Assembly: GCF_013415115.1 (NCBI RefSeq)
Contig: NZ_JACCDD010000002.1
Location: 62,001 to 126,000, forward strand
DNA from: Vreelandella zhaodongensis
Lineage (GTDB): Bacteria > Pseudomonadota > Gammaproteobacteria > Pseudomonadales > Halomonadaceae
DNA length: 64,000 nucleotides
Direction of reading: 5' to 3'
Shown here one piece after another: positions 36,149 to 45,198 of this stretch. Numbering within the stretch: position 1 is the stretch's first letter; every line of letters begins with the position of its first letter. The notes under the pieces are model-generated. The model was not told the DNA's origin. It did no database searches and saw nothing but the letters and a program-made list of their open reading frames with translations. The position numbers and the translations under genes were made by a program.

Positions 36149-36475
36149 TTACTCCTTGGCTGTTTTCTGAGCTTGGCGGGCATCTAGTGCCGCCATCTGC
36201 TCGGGCGTTGCGGCACTCTGGTAGTGAGCTTTCCATTCGCTGTAGGGCATTCCATAGACATATTCCCGGGCAGCGTCATAGTCCAGCGTTTCACCCTGTT
36301 CGTCTGCCGCCGTTACGAGCCATTTAGACAGGCAGTTACGACAGAAATCGGCAAGGATCATCAGGTCGATATTTTGCACATCCTTGTTATTGTCCAAATG
36401 CTTCAACAAGCGACGAAAGGCGGCAGCTTCCAGTTCTGTTCGCGTAGATGGGTCTAACTCATTAAACGATGACAT
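36149..36475 (-). CDS. DUF1244 family protein
   Basis: This 108-residue protein belongs to the small, all-helical DUF1244 family found in many proteobacteria. The conserved core NIDLMILADFCRNCLSKW, with two Cys residues, and the aromatic stretch EYVYGMPYSEWKAHY are present. The function is unknown. AAGGAA precedes the ATG. It lies in front of moaB-moeA, probably in one transcript. Confidence 0.85.
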   Translation of the reverse strand: MSSFNELDPSTRTELEAAAFRRLLKHLDNNKDVQNIDLMILADFCRNCLSKWLVTAADEQGETLDYDAAREYVYGMPYSEWKAHYQSAATPEQMAALDARQAQKTAKE

Positions 36476-36515
36476 GTCCGTTCCTTTCATAATGTGTTTG
36501 TAGCCGCAGCATAAC

Positions 36516-36541
36516 AAAAGACACCGCCCGGAGGCGGTGTC
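36516..36541 (-). terminator. terminator of the formate dehydrogenase operon
   Basis: A perfect 9-bp stem (GACACCGCC / GGCGGTGTC) with a CGGA loop is followed on the minus strand by TTTTGTT. It lies 22 bp after the cytochrome b subunit stop and before the DUF1244 gene. Confidence 0.9.
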
Positions 36542-36563
36542 GAGGGACATTTAAGCAAACCGG

Positions 36564-37664
36564 CTAGCTGGGTTTGCTAGCGGAAGCATCACCACTGCTA
36601 TTGCTTTTTAGCGCAGCGATTTCCTCTTCACTCATGGCTTGATCTTTGACTTCTTCGTACCACAAATTGTGGTGCTCTTTGGCCCATGTTTCATCCACAT
36701 AACCGGTGGTCATAGCTTCCAACGAGCCTTCCGTACCGATAGTGCCAATATAGATATGGCCTAACGCAACTGCCGTTAACCCCAGCGCACCTACCGCATG
36801 GATAATATTCGCCCACTGCATGGTGTCACGGCTCTGGCCATAGTTAGGAAAGTCGAGCACAAAGCCACTTGCTACTACCACCAGCCCGACGGTGGCCAAC
36901 AGCCAGTACCAAGCCTTCTCACCACCATTGGCAAAACCTGCATCAGGATGATGCTTGCCCGTTAGGCCTCCGGCCTTTTTAAACCACACCCAGTCATGCT
37001 TCTTAGGAATATTGTCTTTCAGCAAACTGATTAACAACACAACGAGCAGCACACCGAATAGCGGGCCTAGGTAGTTATGCAGCACTTTGGAAGCCGAGAT
37101 CATCCACGCCCAGACGGCGTCGCCAAACAGCGTGCGGAACACAAACTTACCAAATAGCAGATTTAGCCCCGTTAGCGCCAGCACGATAAATAACGATGCC
37201 ACCGTCCAGTGAAGCGAACGCATTAGCAGCGACCAGCGAAAAAGCTTACGCCCCGTGCGCGGCTCATCGAGATGTTTGCGCCCAACAATAAAGTAGAACA
37301 GCGCAATCACCACGATCATTCCACCAATCGCAATCAAACCAAACGGCGACACCCAACGGTTACGGATCTGTCGCCAAGTTTCACCACTCGCATTGATCAG
37401 GTTGTAGTTACTATCAAAGCGCGAATCTCGATAATTCGGCCCCGTTTCTCCGCTACGCACCTGACGCCACTGCTCGGCACTGATACCAGGAGCCGCAGTT
37501 GCCATTTCACGGTCAGTGTCTGCTTGTGCATCGGCTAGCGGAGCCATGCCAAGGCTGGCGACAAGCAGTAGCAACAAGATGCCCATACGCCAACCGCGTT
37601 GGAAAACGTTCCTTAACCAGGGTGGCCGTTCAGACCTCTGTGATGTCATGGTTATTGTTGTCAT
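36564..37664 (-). CDS. formate dehydrogenase gamma subunit, cytochrome b556
   Basis: This 366-residue membrane anchor passes electrons from the Fe-S subunit to quinone. It has a signal-like N-terminus (GILLLLLVASLGMAPLADA), a periplasmic stretch, then at least four spans with His residues suited to two haems (SLHWTVASLF, VLHNYLGPLFG, IHAVGALG, ALGHIYIG). The charged C-terminus is longer than in FdnI. ATG 37664 follows GGAGG; a GTG 15 nt earlier overlaps the FdhB stop. Confidence 0.9.
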   Translation of the reverse strand: MTTITMTSQRSERPPWLRNVFQRGWRMGILLLLLVASLGMAPLADAQADTDREMATAAPGISAEQWRQVRSGETGPNYRDSRFDSNYNLINASGETWRQIRNRWVSPFGLIAIGGMIVVIALFYFIVGRKHLDEPRTGRKLFRWSLLMRSLHWTVASLFIVLALTGLNLLFGKFVFRTLFGDAVWAWMISASKVLHNYLGPLFGVLLVVLLISLLKDNIPKKHDWVWFKKAGGLTGKHHPDAGFANGGEKAWYWLLATVGLVVVASGFVLDFPNYGQSRDTMQWANIIHAVGALGLTAVALGHIYIGTIGTEGSLEAMTTGYVDETWAKEHHNLWYEEVKDQAMSEEEIAALKSNSSGDASASKPS

Positions 37665-37675
37665 GACGCGCCTCC

Positions 37676-38290
37676 TCACCCTTTACGGGCAGCATCGTAG
37701 GCAAGGTTGTCAGTACTGGCCTGGGGATTATTCGACCAAGCACCATCTTTATGGCCGCGATGCACGACACGCTGGCGGAAGATATCGGCGACATCCTGCG
37801 CGTCGCCAGCCAGTAGCGCTTTGGTGGAACACATTTCTGCACACAGTGGCAGCTTGCCTTCCGCGATGCGATTAGAGCCGTACTTTTGATACTCCTCTTC
37901 TTTGCTTTCTGCAGGCCCACCCGCACAGAACGTGCACTTGTCCATTTTTCCGCGCTCGCCAAACGCATTCTGTTTCGGGAACTGAGGTGCGCCAAACGGG
38001 CAAGCGTAGAGACAGTAGCCGCAACCAATACAGAGATCCTTATCGTGCAGCACAATACCGTCATCGGTTTTGTAAAAGCAGTCCGTTGGGCAAACCGCCA
38101 TACAGGGCGCGTCGTCGCAATGCATACAGGCAACCGAGATCGACATTTCATCCGCTTCGCCGTCATTGAGTGTTACCACTCGACGGCGCTGGATTCCCCA
38201 CTCGACATCATTGGCATTTTTACAGGCAGTGACGCAGCCGTTGCACTCGATGCAGCGCTCGGCATCACACATAAATTTCATTTGAGCCAT
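37676..38290 (-). CDS. formate dehydrogenase beta subunit, four [4Fe-4S] clusters
   Basis: The 204-residue electron-transfer subunit carries four cysteine groups: CIECNGCVTACKNAND, CMHCDDAPCMAVCPTDC, CIGCGYCLYACPFG and CTFCAGGP with later Cys residues. Unlike FdnH it has no C-terminal membrane helix. It links FdhA to the cytochrome b subunit, and its stop lies 12 nt from that gene's ATG. GGAGA precedes its own start. Confidence 0.93.
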   Translation of the reverse strand: MAQMKFMCDAERCIECNGCVTACKNANDVEWGIQRRRVVTLNDGEADEMSISVACMHCDDAPCMAVCPTDCFYKTDDGIVLHDKDLCIGCGYCLYACPFGAPQFPKQNAFGERGKMDKCTFCAGGPAESKEEEYQKYGSNRIAEGKLPLCAEMCSTKALLAGDAQDVADIFRQRVVHRGHKDGAWSNNPQASTDNLAYDAARKG

Positions 38291-38362
38291 GGTGTTCTCC
38301 TTTCACCAGCGCAGACATTTGCCCACGCTGGCTTCGTCAGGTCGGTCGAGACGTTTAGCGTC

Positions 38363-41215
38363 TTAAGCACGCTCAATGCGGCAGATGGTGCACTTGGTTT
38401 CTTGCATCAAGGTCACCGGGTCATAACCGTAAGTGGTTGCCGTGTTGGCCGCTTCGCCAATAACATACGGGTCGGCTCCATCGGGGTAACGATCCCGTAG
38501 ACTCTCGCCTTGGAACATGCCGCCAAAGTGGAATGGCATAAAGGCCACCTTGCGATCTACGCGAGGTGTGACCAGCGCTTTCACCTTTACGCGACCGCCT
38601 TCAGCACCTTCTACCCATACGTCGTCACCGTCGCGTACGCCAATATCATTAGCATCGGCGGGGTTTATCTCGACAAACATTTCTTGCTGCAGCTCAGCCA
38701 GCCACGACATGGAACGCGTCTCTTCACCGCCCCCTTCGTACTCAACCAAGCGACCAGAGGTAAGAATAATCGGGTAGTCCGCACTGTTATCACGATCCTG
38801 GATGGTCTTGTACAGCGTGGGCAAGCGCATAATCGAGTCAAAATCGTCCCAGGTGGGGAAACGTTCGACCAAGTCACGGCGCGTGGTGTAAAGCGGCTCG
38901 CGGTGTTTCGGCACTTGGTCAGGGAATGTCCATACCACCGCGCGGGCTTTGGCGTTGCCGTAAGGTGCACAACCATGCTCAATCGCCACACGTTGAATCC
39001 CACCGGAGAAGTCGGTTTTCCAGTTTTTACCCTCAGCAGCCAACTTCTCCGCATCGGTCAGATCGTCCCACCAGCCAAGGTCTTTGAGCATCTGGTCGGT
39101 AAATTCAGGATAGCCGTCGTCGAGATCACCATCCACTGGCGCGGAGCCTTCCGCCAGCAAATTCACACCGTCACGTTCAATACCAAAACGAGCACGGAAG
39201 CCCATGCCACCCTCCTTGACCGGCACGCTAGTGTCGTAGAGATTGGGCGAGCCTGGGTGCTTAAACTCCGGCGTGCCCCAGCAAGGCCATGGCAGACCAT
39301 AGTAGTCGCCGTCGGCAGGGCCACCTTGAGCACGCAGGTTCTCAAAGCTAAAGGTATGCCAGTTCTGCTGGTGCTCTTTAAGCCGTTCAGGGCTTTGGCC
39401 GGTGTAGCCAACGGTCCACATACCACGGTTGATTTCGCGCAGAATATCTTCGATCAGCGGCTCGTTGCCGTTCATCTCATAGTTTTTGACGAATTCGTTA
39501 CCAAAACCGAGCTTGTCGGCAAACAGGTACATGATTTCGTGGTCAGGCTTTGACTCAAACAGCGGCTCGATGACCTTATCGCGCCACTGCAGGGAGCGGT
39601 TAGTGGCAGTCACACTGCCAGTTGTTTCGAACTGAGTGGCCGCTGGCAGCAGGTAGACACCATCGCTACGGTCATGCATGACCGCTGCGACCGTGGGGTA
39701 CGGGTCAACAATGACCATCATCTCCAGCTTCTGCATGGCCTTTTGCATTTCAACACCGCGGGTTTGCGAATTGACCGCGTGCCCCCAATAGAACATCGCT
39801 TTCAGCGCGGTGCGCTGGGAAATGTTTTCGTCCTCTTCCAGCACGCCGTCTACCCAGCGGGATACCGTAATACCGCTGGAGTACATCGGTTTACCATCGG
39901 CGTACTCGGTGTCATCAAAGCGCCCTTTCAGCCACTCGTAGTCAACATCCCACACCTGGCACCAATGCTGCCACGCGCCTTCGGCAACACCGTAGTAACC
40001 CGGTAGCGAATCGGAAACCAACCCTAGGTCAGTTGCCCCCTGGACGTTATCGTGGCCACGCAGAATGTTGGCACCACCACCTGCTTTACCGATATTGCCC
40101 AGTGCCAACTCCAAAATACAGTAGGCGCGTGTGTTGTTGTTTCCCGTGGTGTGCTGGGTTCCTCCCATGCACCACACCACACAGCCTGGGCGATTGTCGG
40201 CAAGGCGCTTGGCCACATCGAACATATCTGCTTCTGCGACTCCGGTAATATCTTCCACTACTCGCGGCGTGAACTTGGCGACTTCCGCTCGCACCTCGTC
40301 CATGCCGTAAACACGCTGGCTAATGTATTCGCTATCTTCCCAGCCATTTTCAAAGATGTGCCACAGCAGCCCCCAAATATAGGCAACGTCCGAGCCAGGA
40401 CGAATACGTACGAACTTATTGGATTTTGCCGCCGTGCGGGTAAAGCGTGGATCCGCAACAATGATCTCGCAGTTATTGCGCTCTTTAGCAATCAGAATAT
40501 GCTGCATCGCCACTGGGTGGGCTTCACTCGGGTTAGAGCCAATAAACAGAATCGCCTTGCTGTTATGCATATCATTGAGCGAGTTGGTCATCGCTCCATA
40601 GCCCCAGGTATTCGCCACACCCGCGACGGTGGTGGAGTGGCAAATACGTGCCTGGTGATCTGTGTTATTGGTGCCCCACATGGAGGCCAGTTTGCGCATT
40701 AAGTACGCTTGCTCGTTATTAAACTTGGCCGAGCCCAGCCAGTAAACACTGTCTGGACCGTACTCATCACGGAGCTCAAGTAGCTTATCGCCAATCTCAT
40801 TAATGGCGTCATCCCAGCTCAACCGTTGCCACTCACCAGCAACCAACTTCATCGGATATTTGAGACGACGGGTAGAGTGGCCGTGCTGGCGAAGTGAGGC
40901 TCCTTTCGCACAGTGCGCCCCGCGGTTAATGGGGTGATCAAAGGCGGGCTCTTGTTTTGTCCAAATGCCTTCCTGAACTTCTGCATACACACCACAACCC
41001 ACCGAGCAGTGGGAACAAATAGTGCGTTTGGTCTCTACAGGGGAGTCCAACACGGGGGTTTTATTCGCCGATTCAGCACGCTGCATCATCGGCGCGCCCA
41101 TAAAGCCTGCGGCTGCAACACCACCGGTAGCCACACCGCTACGTTTTAAAAACTGACGACGAGAAATTCCAAGCCCAGGGGCTGTGGGCGTATGGGTTTT
41201 GCGAGTTAGACGCAT
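38363..41215 (-). CDS. formate dehydrogenase catalytic subunit, Mo/W-bis-MGD, cysteine type
   Basis: The 950-residue subunit has a twin-arginine signal (SRRQFLKRSGVATGG, ~18-32), an Fe4S4 motif (Cys67, Cys70, Cys74, Cys102) and molybdopterin domains. The active-site stretch ARICHSTTVAGV has Cys192 where the E. coli FDHs have selenocysteine, followed by the conserved His193. It oxidises formate to CO2 in the periplasm. AGGAG precedes the ATG. It sits between the small Tat protein and FdhB. Confidence 0.95.
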   Translation of the reverse strand: MRLTRKTHTPTAPGLGISRRQFLKRSGVATGGVAAAGFMGAPMMQRAESANKTPVLDSPVETKRTICSHCSVGCGVYAEVQEGIWTKQEPAFDHPINRGAHCAKGASLRQHGHSTRRLKYPMKLVAGEWQRLSWDDAINEIGDKLLELRDEYGPDSVYWLGSAKFNNEQAYLMRKLASMWGTNNTDHQARICHSTTVAGVANTWGYGAMTNSLNDMHNSKAILFIGSNPSEAHPVAMQHILIAKERNNCEIIVADPRFTRTAAKSNKFVRIRPGSDVAYIWGLLWHIFENGWEDSEYISQRVYGMDEVRAEVAKFTPRVVEDITGVAEADMFDVAKRLADNRPGCVVWCMGGTQHTTGNNNTRAYCILELALGNIGKAGGGANILRGHDNVQGATDLGLVSDSLPGYYGVAEGAWQHWCQVWDVDYEWLKGRFDDTEYADGKPMYSSGITVSRWVDGVLEEDENISQRTALKAMFYWGHAVNSQTRGVEMQKAMQKLEMMVIVDPYPTVAAVMHDRSDGVYLLPAATQFETTGSVTATNRSLQWRDKVIEPLFESKPDHEIMYLFADKLGFGNEFVKNYEMNGNEPLIEDILREINRGMWTVGYTGQSPERLKEHQQNWHTFSFENLRAQGGPADGDYYGLPWPCWGTPEFKHPGSPNLYDTSVPVKEGGMGFRARFGIERDGVNLLAEGSAPVDGDLDDGYPEFTDQMLKDLGWWDDLTDAEKLAAEGKNWKTDFSGGIQRVAIEHGCAPYGNAKARAVVWTFPDQVPKHREPLYTTRRDLVERFPTWDDFDSIMRLPTLYKTIQDRDNSADYPIILTSGRLVEYEGGGEETRSMSWLAELQQEMFVEINPADANDIGVRDGDDVWVEGAEGGRVKVKALVTPRVDRKVAFMPFHFGGMFQGESLRDRYPDGADPYVIGEAANTATTYGYDPVTLMQETKCTICRIERA

Positions 41216-41239
41216 GGCAGTTCTCCTGGCGCTTTGCCG

Positions 41240-41443
41240 TCAGTCACGCAGCGACGCATAGTAAGCGCGAATATGGTCGGTTTCATGATAATTCGTTGTT
41301 GGCTTTTTTGATTCAACCGACGTGTTGTTATCAGCCTGAGCCAACGTAACGTGGCCTACCGCCGCCGCGGCACCAGCAGCAGCGGTACCTAAACCAACGG
41401 TTTTAATAAACCGACGTCGCTCGGGGTTGTGTGACGTTTGCAT
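41240..41443 (-). CDS. small twin-arginine signal protein of the fdh operon
   Basis: The 67-residue protein has a clear Tat signal (ERRRFIKTVGLGTAAAG) followed by an Ala-rich hydrophobic core and about 30 mature residues. GGAGGAG precedes the ATG. Such small Tat proteins commonly lie just before fdhA in operons of this type and may ride with or stabilise the complex. No domain is recognised beyond the signal. Confidence 0.85.
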   Translation of the reverse strand: MQTSHNPERRRFIKTVGLGTAAAGAAAAVGHVTLAQADNNTSVESKKPTTNYHETDHIRAYYASLRD

Positions 41444-41505
41444 GGAGTTCTCCTCCCTCTGTCGTGCGCTTTTTTATGCCGAGCCCTTCGAGCCCTGTTA
41501 TTCGC

Positions 41506-42132
41506 TTACCGCTGCGCGCGCTCACTCATCATACGCACCGGTTGATAGGCCGCTCGTTCACTCAACGTTGCCTGTTCGCTTTCCATAAACGCGCTGCCCA
41601 ACCGGCCAAGCGCTGTATAAAAAGCGGTATTTACCTTGGAGAGATCGTCAAAACAGCGTTTCGCCCAGGGAGAAATATGCTGTTGATAGAAGTAGTGCTG
41701 CTCACTGCTTTGCGCCGTAATCAGCATGGCCATCACTTCACATACCGCGGCTAAATGGTCTTCAGGTTCGCGGGTATGCTCGCTACGTTCAAACCCCAGT
41801 GCACGCAGGTCTTGGCGCAGTGCCACTAAGGCAGCTTCCATGAGCTCGCCGTTGCGGTACCATGACGCGTAAGGCACCACCTCGCCCTGAATAACACCAA
41901 CAAGAAGGCGAAAATGCGCACGCTGGAGGCTCTCTGAATTGCTTTGGCCAGCGGCGCTTGAGAGTGCTGCCCAACACTCAGCCAGTCGGCTACCATCTTG
42001 TTCACTATCTAAATTGGCGAGCCACGTGAGTAGCTCACTGTCCGGCGCTTGGCGCAGCAGACTGGCTAAGAGCTGATAAATATCGGCTCGAAGTGCGTCG
42101 GTATCGCTTAGTGTGGGCATTGCATCATTCAT
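41506..42132 (-). CDS. TorD-like chaperone for the formate dehydrogenase
   Basis: The 208-residue, mostly helical protein fits the TorD/DmsD family of dedicated molybdoenzyme chaperones: DIYQLLASLLRQAPDSELL near the start and EPEDHLAAVCEVMAMLI, the conserved E-P-x-D-H motif. It would bind the FdhA Tat signal until cofactor insertion is complete. It lies 4 nt after the polyferredoxin gene. Confidence 0.85.
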   Translation of the reverse strand: MNDAMPTLSDTDALRADIYQLLASLLRQAPDSELLTWLANLDSEQDGSRLAECWAALSSAAGQSNSESLQRAHFRLLVGVIQGEVVPYASWYRNGELMEAALVALRQDLRALGFERSEHTREPEDHLAAVCEVMAMLITAQSSEQHYFYQQHISPWAKRCFDDLSKVNTAFYTALGRLGSAFMESEQATLSERAAYQPVRMMSERAQR

Positions 42133-42136
42133 TGCT

Positions 42137-43855
42137 TTACACCTTCAGTTGCGCATCAGGGTCACGAATCATGGTTTTCCACACATCCTTGACACGACAG
42201 TCTTCGCACATTTCCAGCCGCGCTAGCGCATCACCCGCAAAATAGGGGTGGTCAGCAAGCTTCTTTTTGATCGCTGCCACGGTACTGACCGTGGCAAACG
42301 GCTTACCACAACTAATGCACTCAAAGGCCGCCTCTTCGTGGCAGATATGCCGCGTGTCACGAGCTGGCGCAGCCAAAAAACCAGGCAACAGCGTAATCGC
42401 GTTTTCTGGGCACGCCTGTTCACATAACCCGCACTGCACACAGTCAGCTTCCAAAAAACTTAGCGTTGGCGTATCGCCCCCTGCTTTCAGCGCAGGTGTC
42501 GGGCAGTTACTAACGCAGGCATAGCACAGGGTGCAGGCTTGGCTGTCGACCTGAAGACCACCATAAGCGGCTCCTTCGGGCATGGCATGGCGATGATTGC
42601 TAGGCTCACCAAGTGTCGTGAGCGCTGCTAACACTTGATTCAAGCGGGCACGTTTGTCGGATTCGGCAAAGGTCAGCGCTGCGTCGGTCAACGGCGTGAG
42701 GCTGGGAAGTGCATCGCGTGCTTCAGTCTGGTGCGGCTGCAGTAGCTTAATTCGTGTGGCGTCATGCCCCAGCGCTTCGAGTATCCCGTGGGCTTGGGCG
42801 GCTTGATGGGCGATGAACGCGGTTAAACGGGGCGGCATATCATCATGCAACTGAATACGCACTTCAGCAGCTCCGCTTGCTAATGCGGTAAGCCACTGGT
42901 CGTGGCCGGCTGCTCCTAACTCTTCGAGTGGAACGTCAAGCAGATGACCTGGCGTGACAGCTCCTGATTTGCGCTCAGCATCAAGGGAATCATGGGTGAT
43001 AAAACGCATCACAGGCGCTTGGCCACCCGCCTCACGGTAGGCGGCCAGCCATGTTGCTAAGGTGTCTTGCTGACGACGGGTTTCTGGCAAACGAAATTCA
43101 ATTGCGCCGGTTGGGCAAGCGCTAGTGCAACTGCCCACCCCTTGGCAAAGGAATGGATCAATCTCAATACGTGATTCAATGCGCCCCTGAACGCTGGAAA
43201 TAGCATCAGCGGGGCAAACATCCAAACAGCGCGTACAACCAACATTGCCACTCGCGGAATGCGCACAGATATCGCTATTAACCTGAAAATAGCGTGGTTT
43301 ATCGAACTCACCGACGAGTTCAACAACGCTGTCCAAGGCGTCTTTACGCTGTGCTTCCTCAGCCAATTCGTTCAGGCGTACATACCCTGGCGGAGGGATC
43401 TCCCATGACTGAATATCGTTTAGCGCGCCTGCTGCCGTTAAGTCGAGCACAACGTCAAACACATCACGCTCAATCAGTGCTTGAGCTAGATTGAGCGCGT
43501 CGTCATCCTCGGGCGCTACTTCAACGTGAAAGGCACCTAGATAGCCCGTGATGCGCAGTTGAGATTGCTGGATATCCGCCAGCGTTTGACAGATGAGAGG
43601 CTCGCTGGCCGCTGGCAAATCGAGTGAGGTATCGGTTGTCAATAGCGTCAACGATGCCAAGCCACGACCCTGTAACGCTCGGGCAGCTTGGCTAACCTCG
43701 TGTGCACTACCCATCAGCAGCACGTGGCCACGACTGTGATAAGTCACGTTAGCTGGCGTTAAATTAACCGGCCACGAGATACGCTGACGCACCGCTTCAC
43801 GAGCGGTAGCATTGATCTGGTCATCTAACGATGCCAGTTGGATTCGTTGATTCAT
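42137..43855 (-). CDS. multi-cluster 4Fe-4S polyferredoxin of the fdh operon
   Basis: The 572-residue protein has at least four ferredoxin-type cysteine motifs: CTRCLDVCPADAI, CQGVGSCTSACPTGAI, CTLCYACVSNCPTPAL and CVQCGLCEQACPENAI. Further CxxC pairs (CISCGKPF, CEDCRVKDVW) lie near the C-terminus. There is no signal peptide, so it is cytoplasmic. The first ~170 residues resemble an NAD(P)-type or regulatory fold but are not recognised. It may supply electrons during assembly or link FDH maturation to the cytoplasm; this is inference from position. Confidence 0.8.
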   Translation of the reverse strand: MNQRIQLASLDDQINATAREAVRQRISWPVNLTPANVTYHSRGHVLLMGSAHEVSQAARALQGRGLASLTLLTTDTSLDLPAASEPLICQTLADIQQSQLRITGYLGAFHVEVAPEDDDALNLAQALIERDVFDVVLDLTAAGALNDIQSWEIPPPGYVRLNELAEEAQRKDALDSVVELVGEFDKPRYFQVNSDICAHSASGNVGCTRCLDVCPADAISSVQGRIESRIEIDPFLCQGVGSCTSACPTGAIEFRLPETRRQQDTLATWLAAYREAGGQAPVMRFITHDSLDAERKSGAVTPGHLLDVPLEELGAAGHDQWLTALASGAAEVRIQLHDDMPPRLTAFIAHQAAQAHGILEALGHDATRIKLLQPHQTEARDALPSLTPLTDAALTFAESDKRARLNQVLAALTTLGEPSNHRHAMPEGAAYGGLQVDSQACTLCYACVSNCPTPALKAGGDTPTLSFLEADCVQCGLCEQACPENAITLLPGFLAAPARDTRHICHEEAAFECISCGKPFATVSTVAAIKKKLADHPYFAGDALARLEMCEDCRVKDVWKTMIRDPDAQLKV

Positions 43856-44034
43856 GCATTCTCACGGTCAGAAAGTCGTTTTTGTTATAATTAAACGTCG
43901 CACCGACATACCTTATCGGTGTGTTTTAATGCTTTCTCTACCTTGAGCGTATGGTGATCACACTATTTTTGCCACTTCAAAGAGGTCTAATATCTCAACG
44001 CTCCACCACCAAAAACGATAATCTATTGTTTACA
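43856..44034. other. 179-bp gap inside the fdh maturation cluster
   Basis: A/T-rich DNA separates DUF3306 from the polyferredoxin gene, unlike the tight spacing elsewhere. A small hairpin (CACCGA ... TCGGTG near 43902-43923) is present. A second promoter here is possible but not demonstrable by eye. Confidence 0.3.
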
Positions 44035-44628
44035 CTAACTTAATTTTCTTTTAGTACATTCGTCTACGTCGCTACAAAACGAATCAGACTGGTCGTCTAG
44101 CTGCGACTTGCGCTCACTACTTGCGGTATTTTCGTGCTCATCTGACGCAGGCACCTTCTCCACAGTAGCGTCCGCTTCATTCTCTGAGACTGGCTTTTCT
44201 AGCGCCTCTTCCGCTTTATTTGCCCAGCGGCGGAGCTTACCTGCCAGCTCACTGGCCATGGGCTTAAGCTGCTGGCGGTAGTCAGCATCGTAGTCATCTA
44301 AGCCATCGCGAACGTTGTAGTTACCGGTTGCCCACAGTCGTTTTAGAGCCCGCCGACGAAGTGCCGCGCTGACACCCGAGGCCATAAACACACTAAAATC
44401 ACTGCCTGCAGGTAAGTCATCGGGGTCGGGCAACGTGTGATCTAAACTGCCTGGTGGCGGCGTGTCTTCGACAGTGGCCTCCTGGCTACCCAATGATTCA
44501 TCACCGCCTGAAACAGCATTCAGCGCTTCGATTTCTTCGTTTTCGGCGGCAACGTTATCGGGTGGTACTGCTGCCTCATCACTTTCGATACCACGCTTTT
44601 TAAGCGACCAGCGCTCGAATCGGCTCAC
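44035..44628 (-). CDS. DUF3306 family protein
   Basis: The 197-residue acidic protein has the family N-terminus MSRFERWSLKKRG and the conserved core SDFSVFMASGVSAALRRRAL, KRLWATGNYNVRDGLDDYD, with low-complexity acidic flanks. DUF3306 proteins accompany formate dehydrogenase operons. Function is unknown; it overlaps DUF3305 by 4 nt, so the two are probably co-produced. Confidence 0.85.
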   Translation of the reverse strand: MSRFERWSLKKRGIESDEAAVPPDNVAAENEEIEALNAVSGGDESLGSQEATVEDTPPPGSLDHTLPDPDDLPAGSDFSVFMASGVSAALRRRALKRLWATGNYNVRDGLDDYDADYRQQLKPMASELAGKLRRWANKAEEALEKPVSENEADATVEKVPASDEHENTASSERKSQLDDQSDSFCSDVDECTKRKLS

Positions 44629-45065
44629 TGTGGCTGCTCCTTGGTCGGCGTGTCTTTGGCACGACCGACTCCCTTGTGTTTCTTTTTACGCTTTTCTGGT
44701 GGCGCTTCACCATGACGCGCCAAGTAACTTTCTAGCCATATATAAATCGCCATGGGCATAGGCGCTTCTAACACCTGCTGTTCGCCATCCATCCAGCCCG
44801 CCGCCACATCCTGGCTTGCCGTGATAGCGTCAGGCTTGGGTGTTTGGCCGGTAAAGCCGGCACGCACAAATAGTCTAGGCGTTGCTGATGAGAGGTTGAA
44901 GCGATAGGCAGCGCGCTCAGTCATGGAAAGCTGAAGGTTAAGCACGCTGTCTCCCTGCTCGCCAGGAACGAGTTCAGCGATACGCCACTGCGTTAAGGTA
45001 AAGCCTTTCACCTGCTTTGGCTCTGCCACCAAGGTAATGCTTAACGAGCGTAAATTATCACTCAT
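44625..45065 (-). CDS. DUF3305 family protein
   Basis: The 146-residue protein matches the DUF3305 group: VAEPKQVKGFTLTQWRIAEL early, then LNLQLSMTERAAYRFNLSS and a C-terminal IYIWLESYLARHGEAPPEKR with a basic tail. It is the promoter-proximal gene of the minus-strand fdh cluster, divergent from fdhD, with 133 bp between. Start at 45065 follows AAGGTGG. The function is unknown but family members travel with FDH. Confidence 0.85.
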   Translation of the reverse strand: MSDNLRSLSITLVAEPKQVKGFTLTQWRIAELVPGEQGDSVLNLQLSMTERAAYRFNLSSATPRLFVRAGFTGQTPKPDAITASQDVAAGWMDGEQQVLEAPMPMAIYIWLESYLARHGEAPPEKRKKKHKGVGRAKDTPTKEQPQ

Positions 45066-45198
45066 ACGGATAGACCACCTTAGACCTTGAATGGGTAGAC
45101 AAGTAAGCCTTTTGAGCGCCATCATCGTCAACTCAGAGTGTTTCGCTCAACTATTATTCATTTTACGGTTCTTTATTAGGTGCCAACGAGGATTGCGG

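Noticed and set aside
38510..39553. 347-codon plus-strand open frame opposite fdhA, and similar frames at 37886-38500 and 40052-40702
   Set aside because: They lie antisense to confidently identified FdhA/FdhB coding sequence, have no ribosome site of note and read as low-information shadow text.
40600..40660. Selenocysteine codon or recoding signal in fdhA
   Set aside because: The active-site codon is an ordinary Cys codon in an open frame, so no SECIS element is needed.
45066..45198. FNR-type box between DUF3305 and fdhD
   Set aside because: No TTGAT-N4-ATCAA match could be found in this divergent interval; oxygen control of the fdh genes remains unsupported by sequence.
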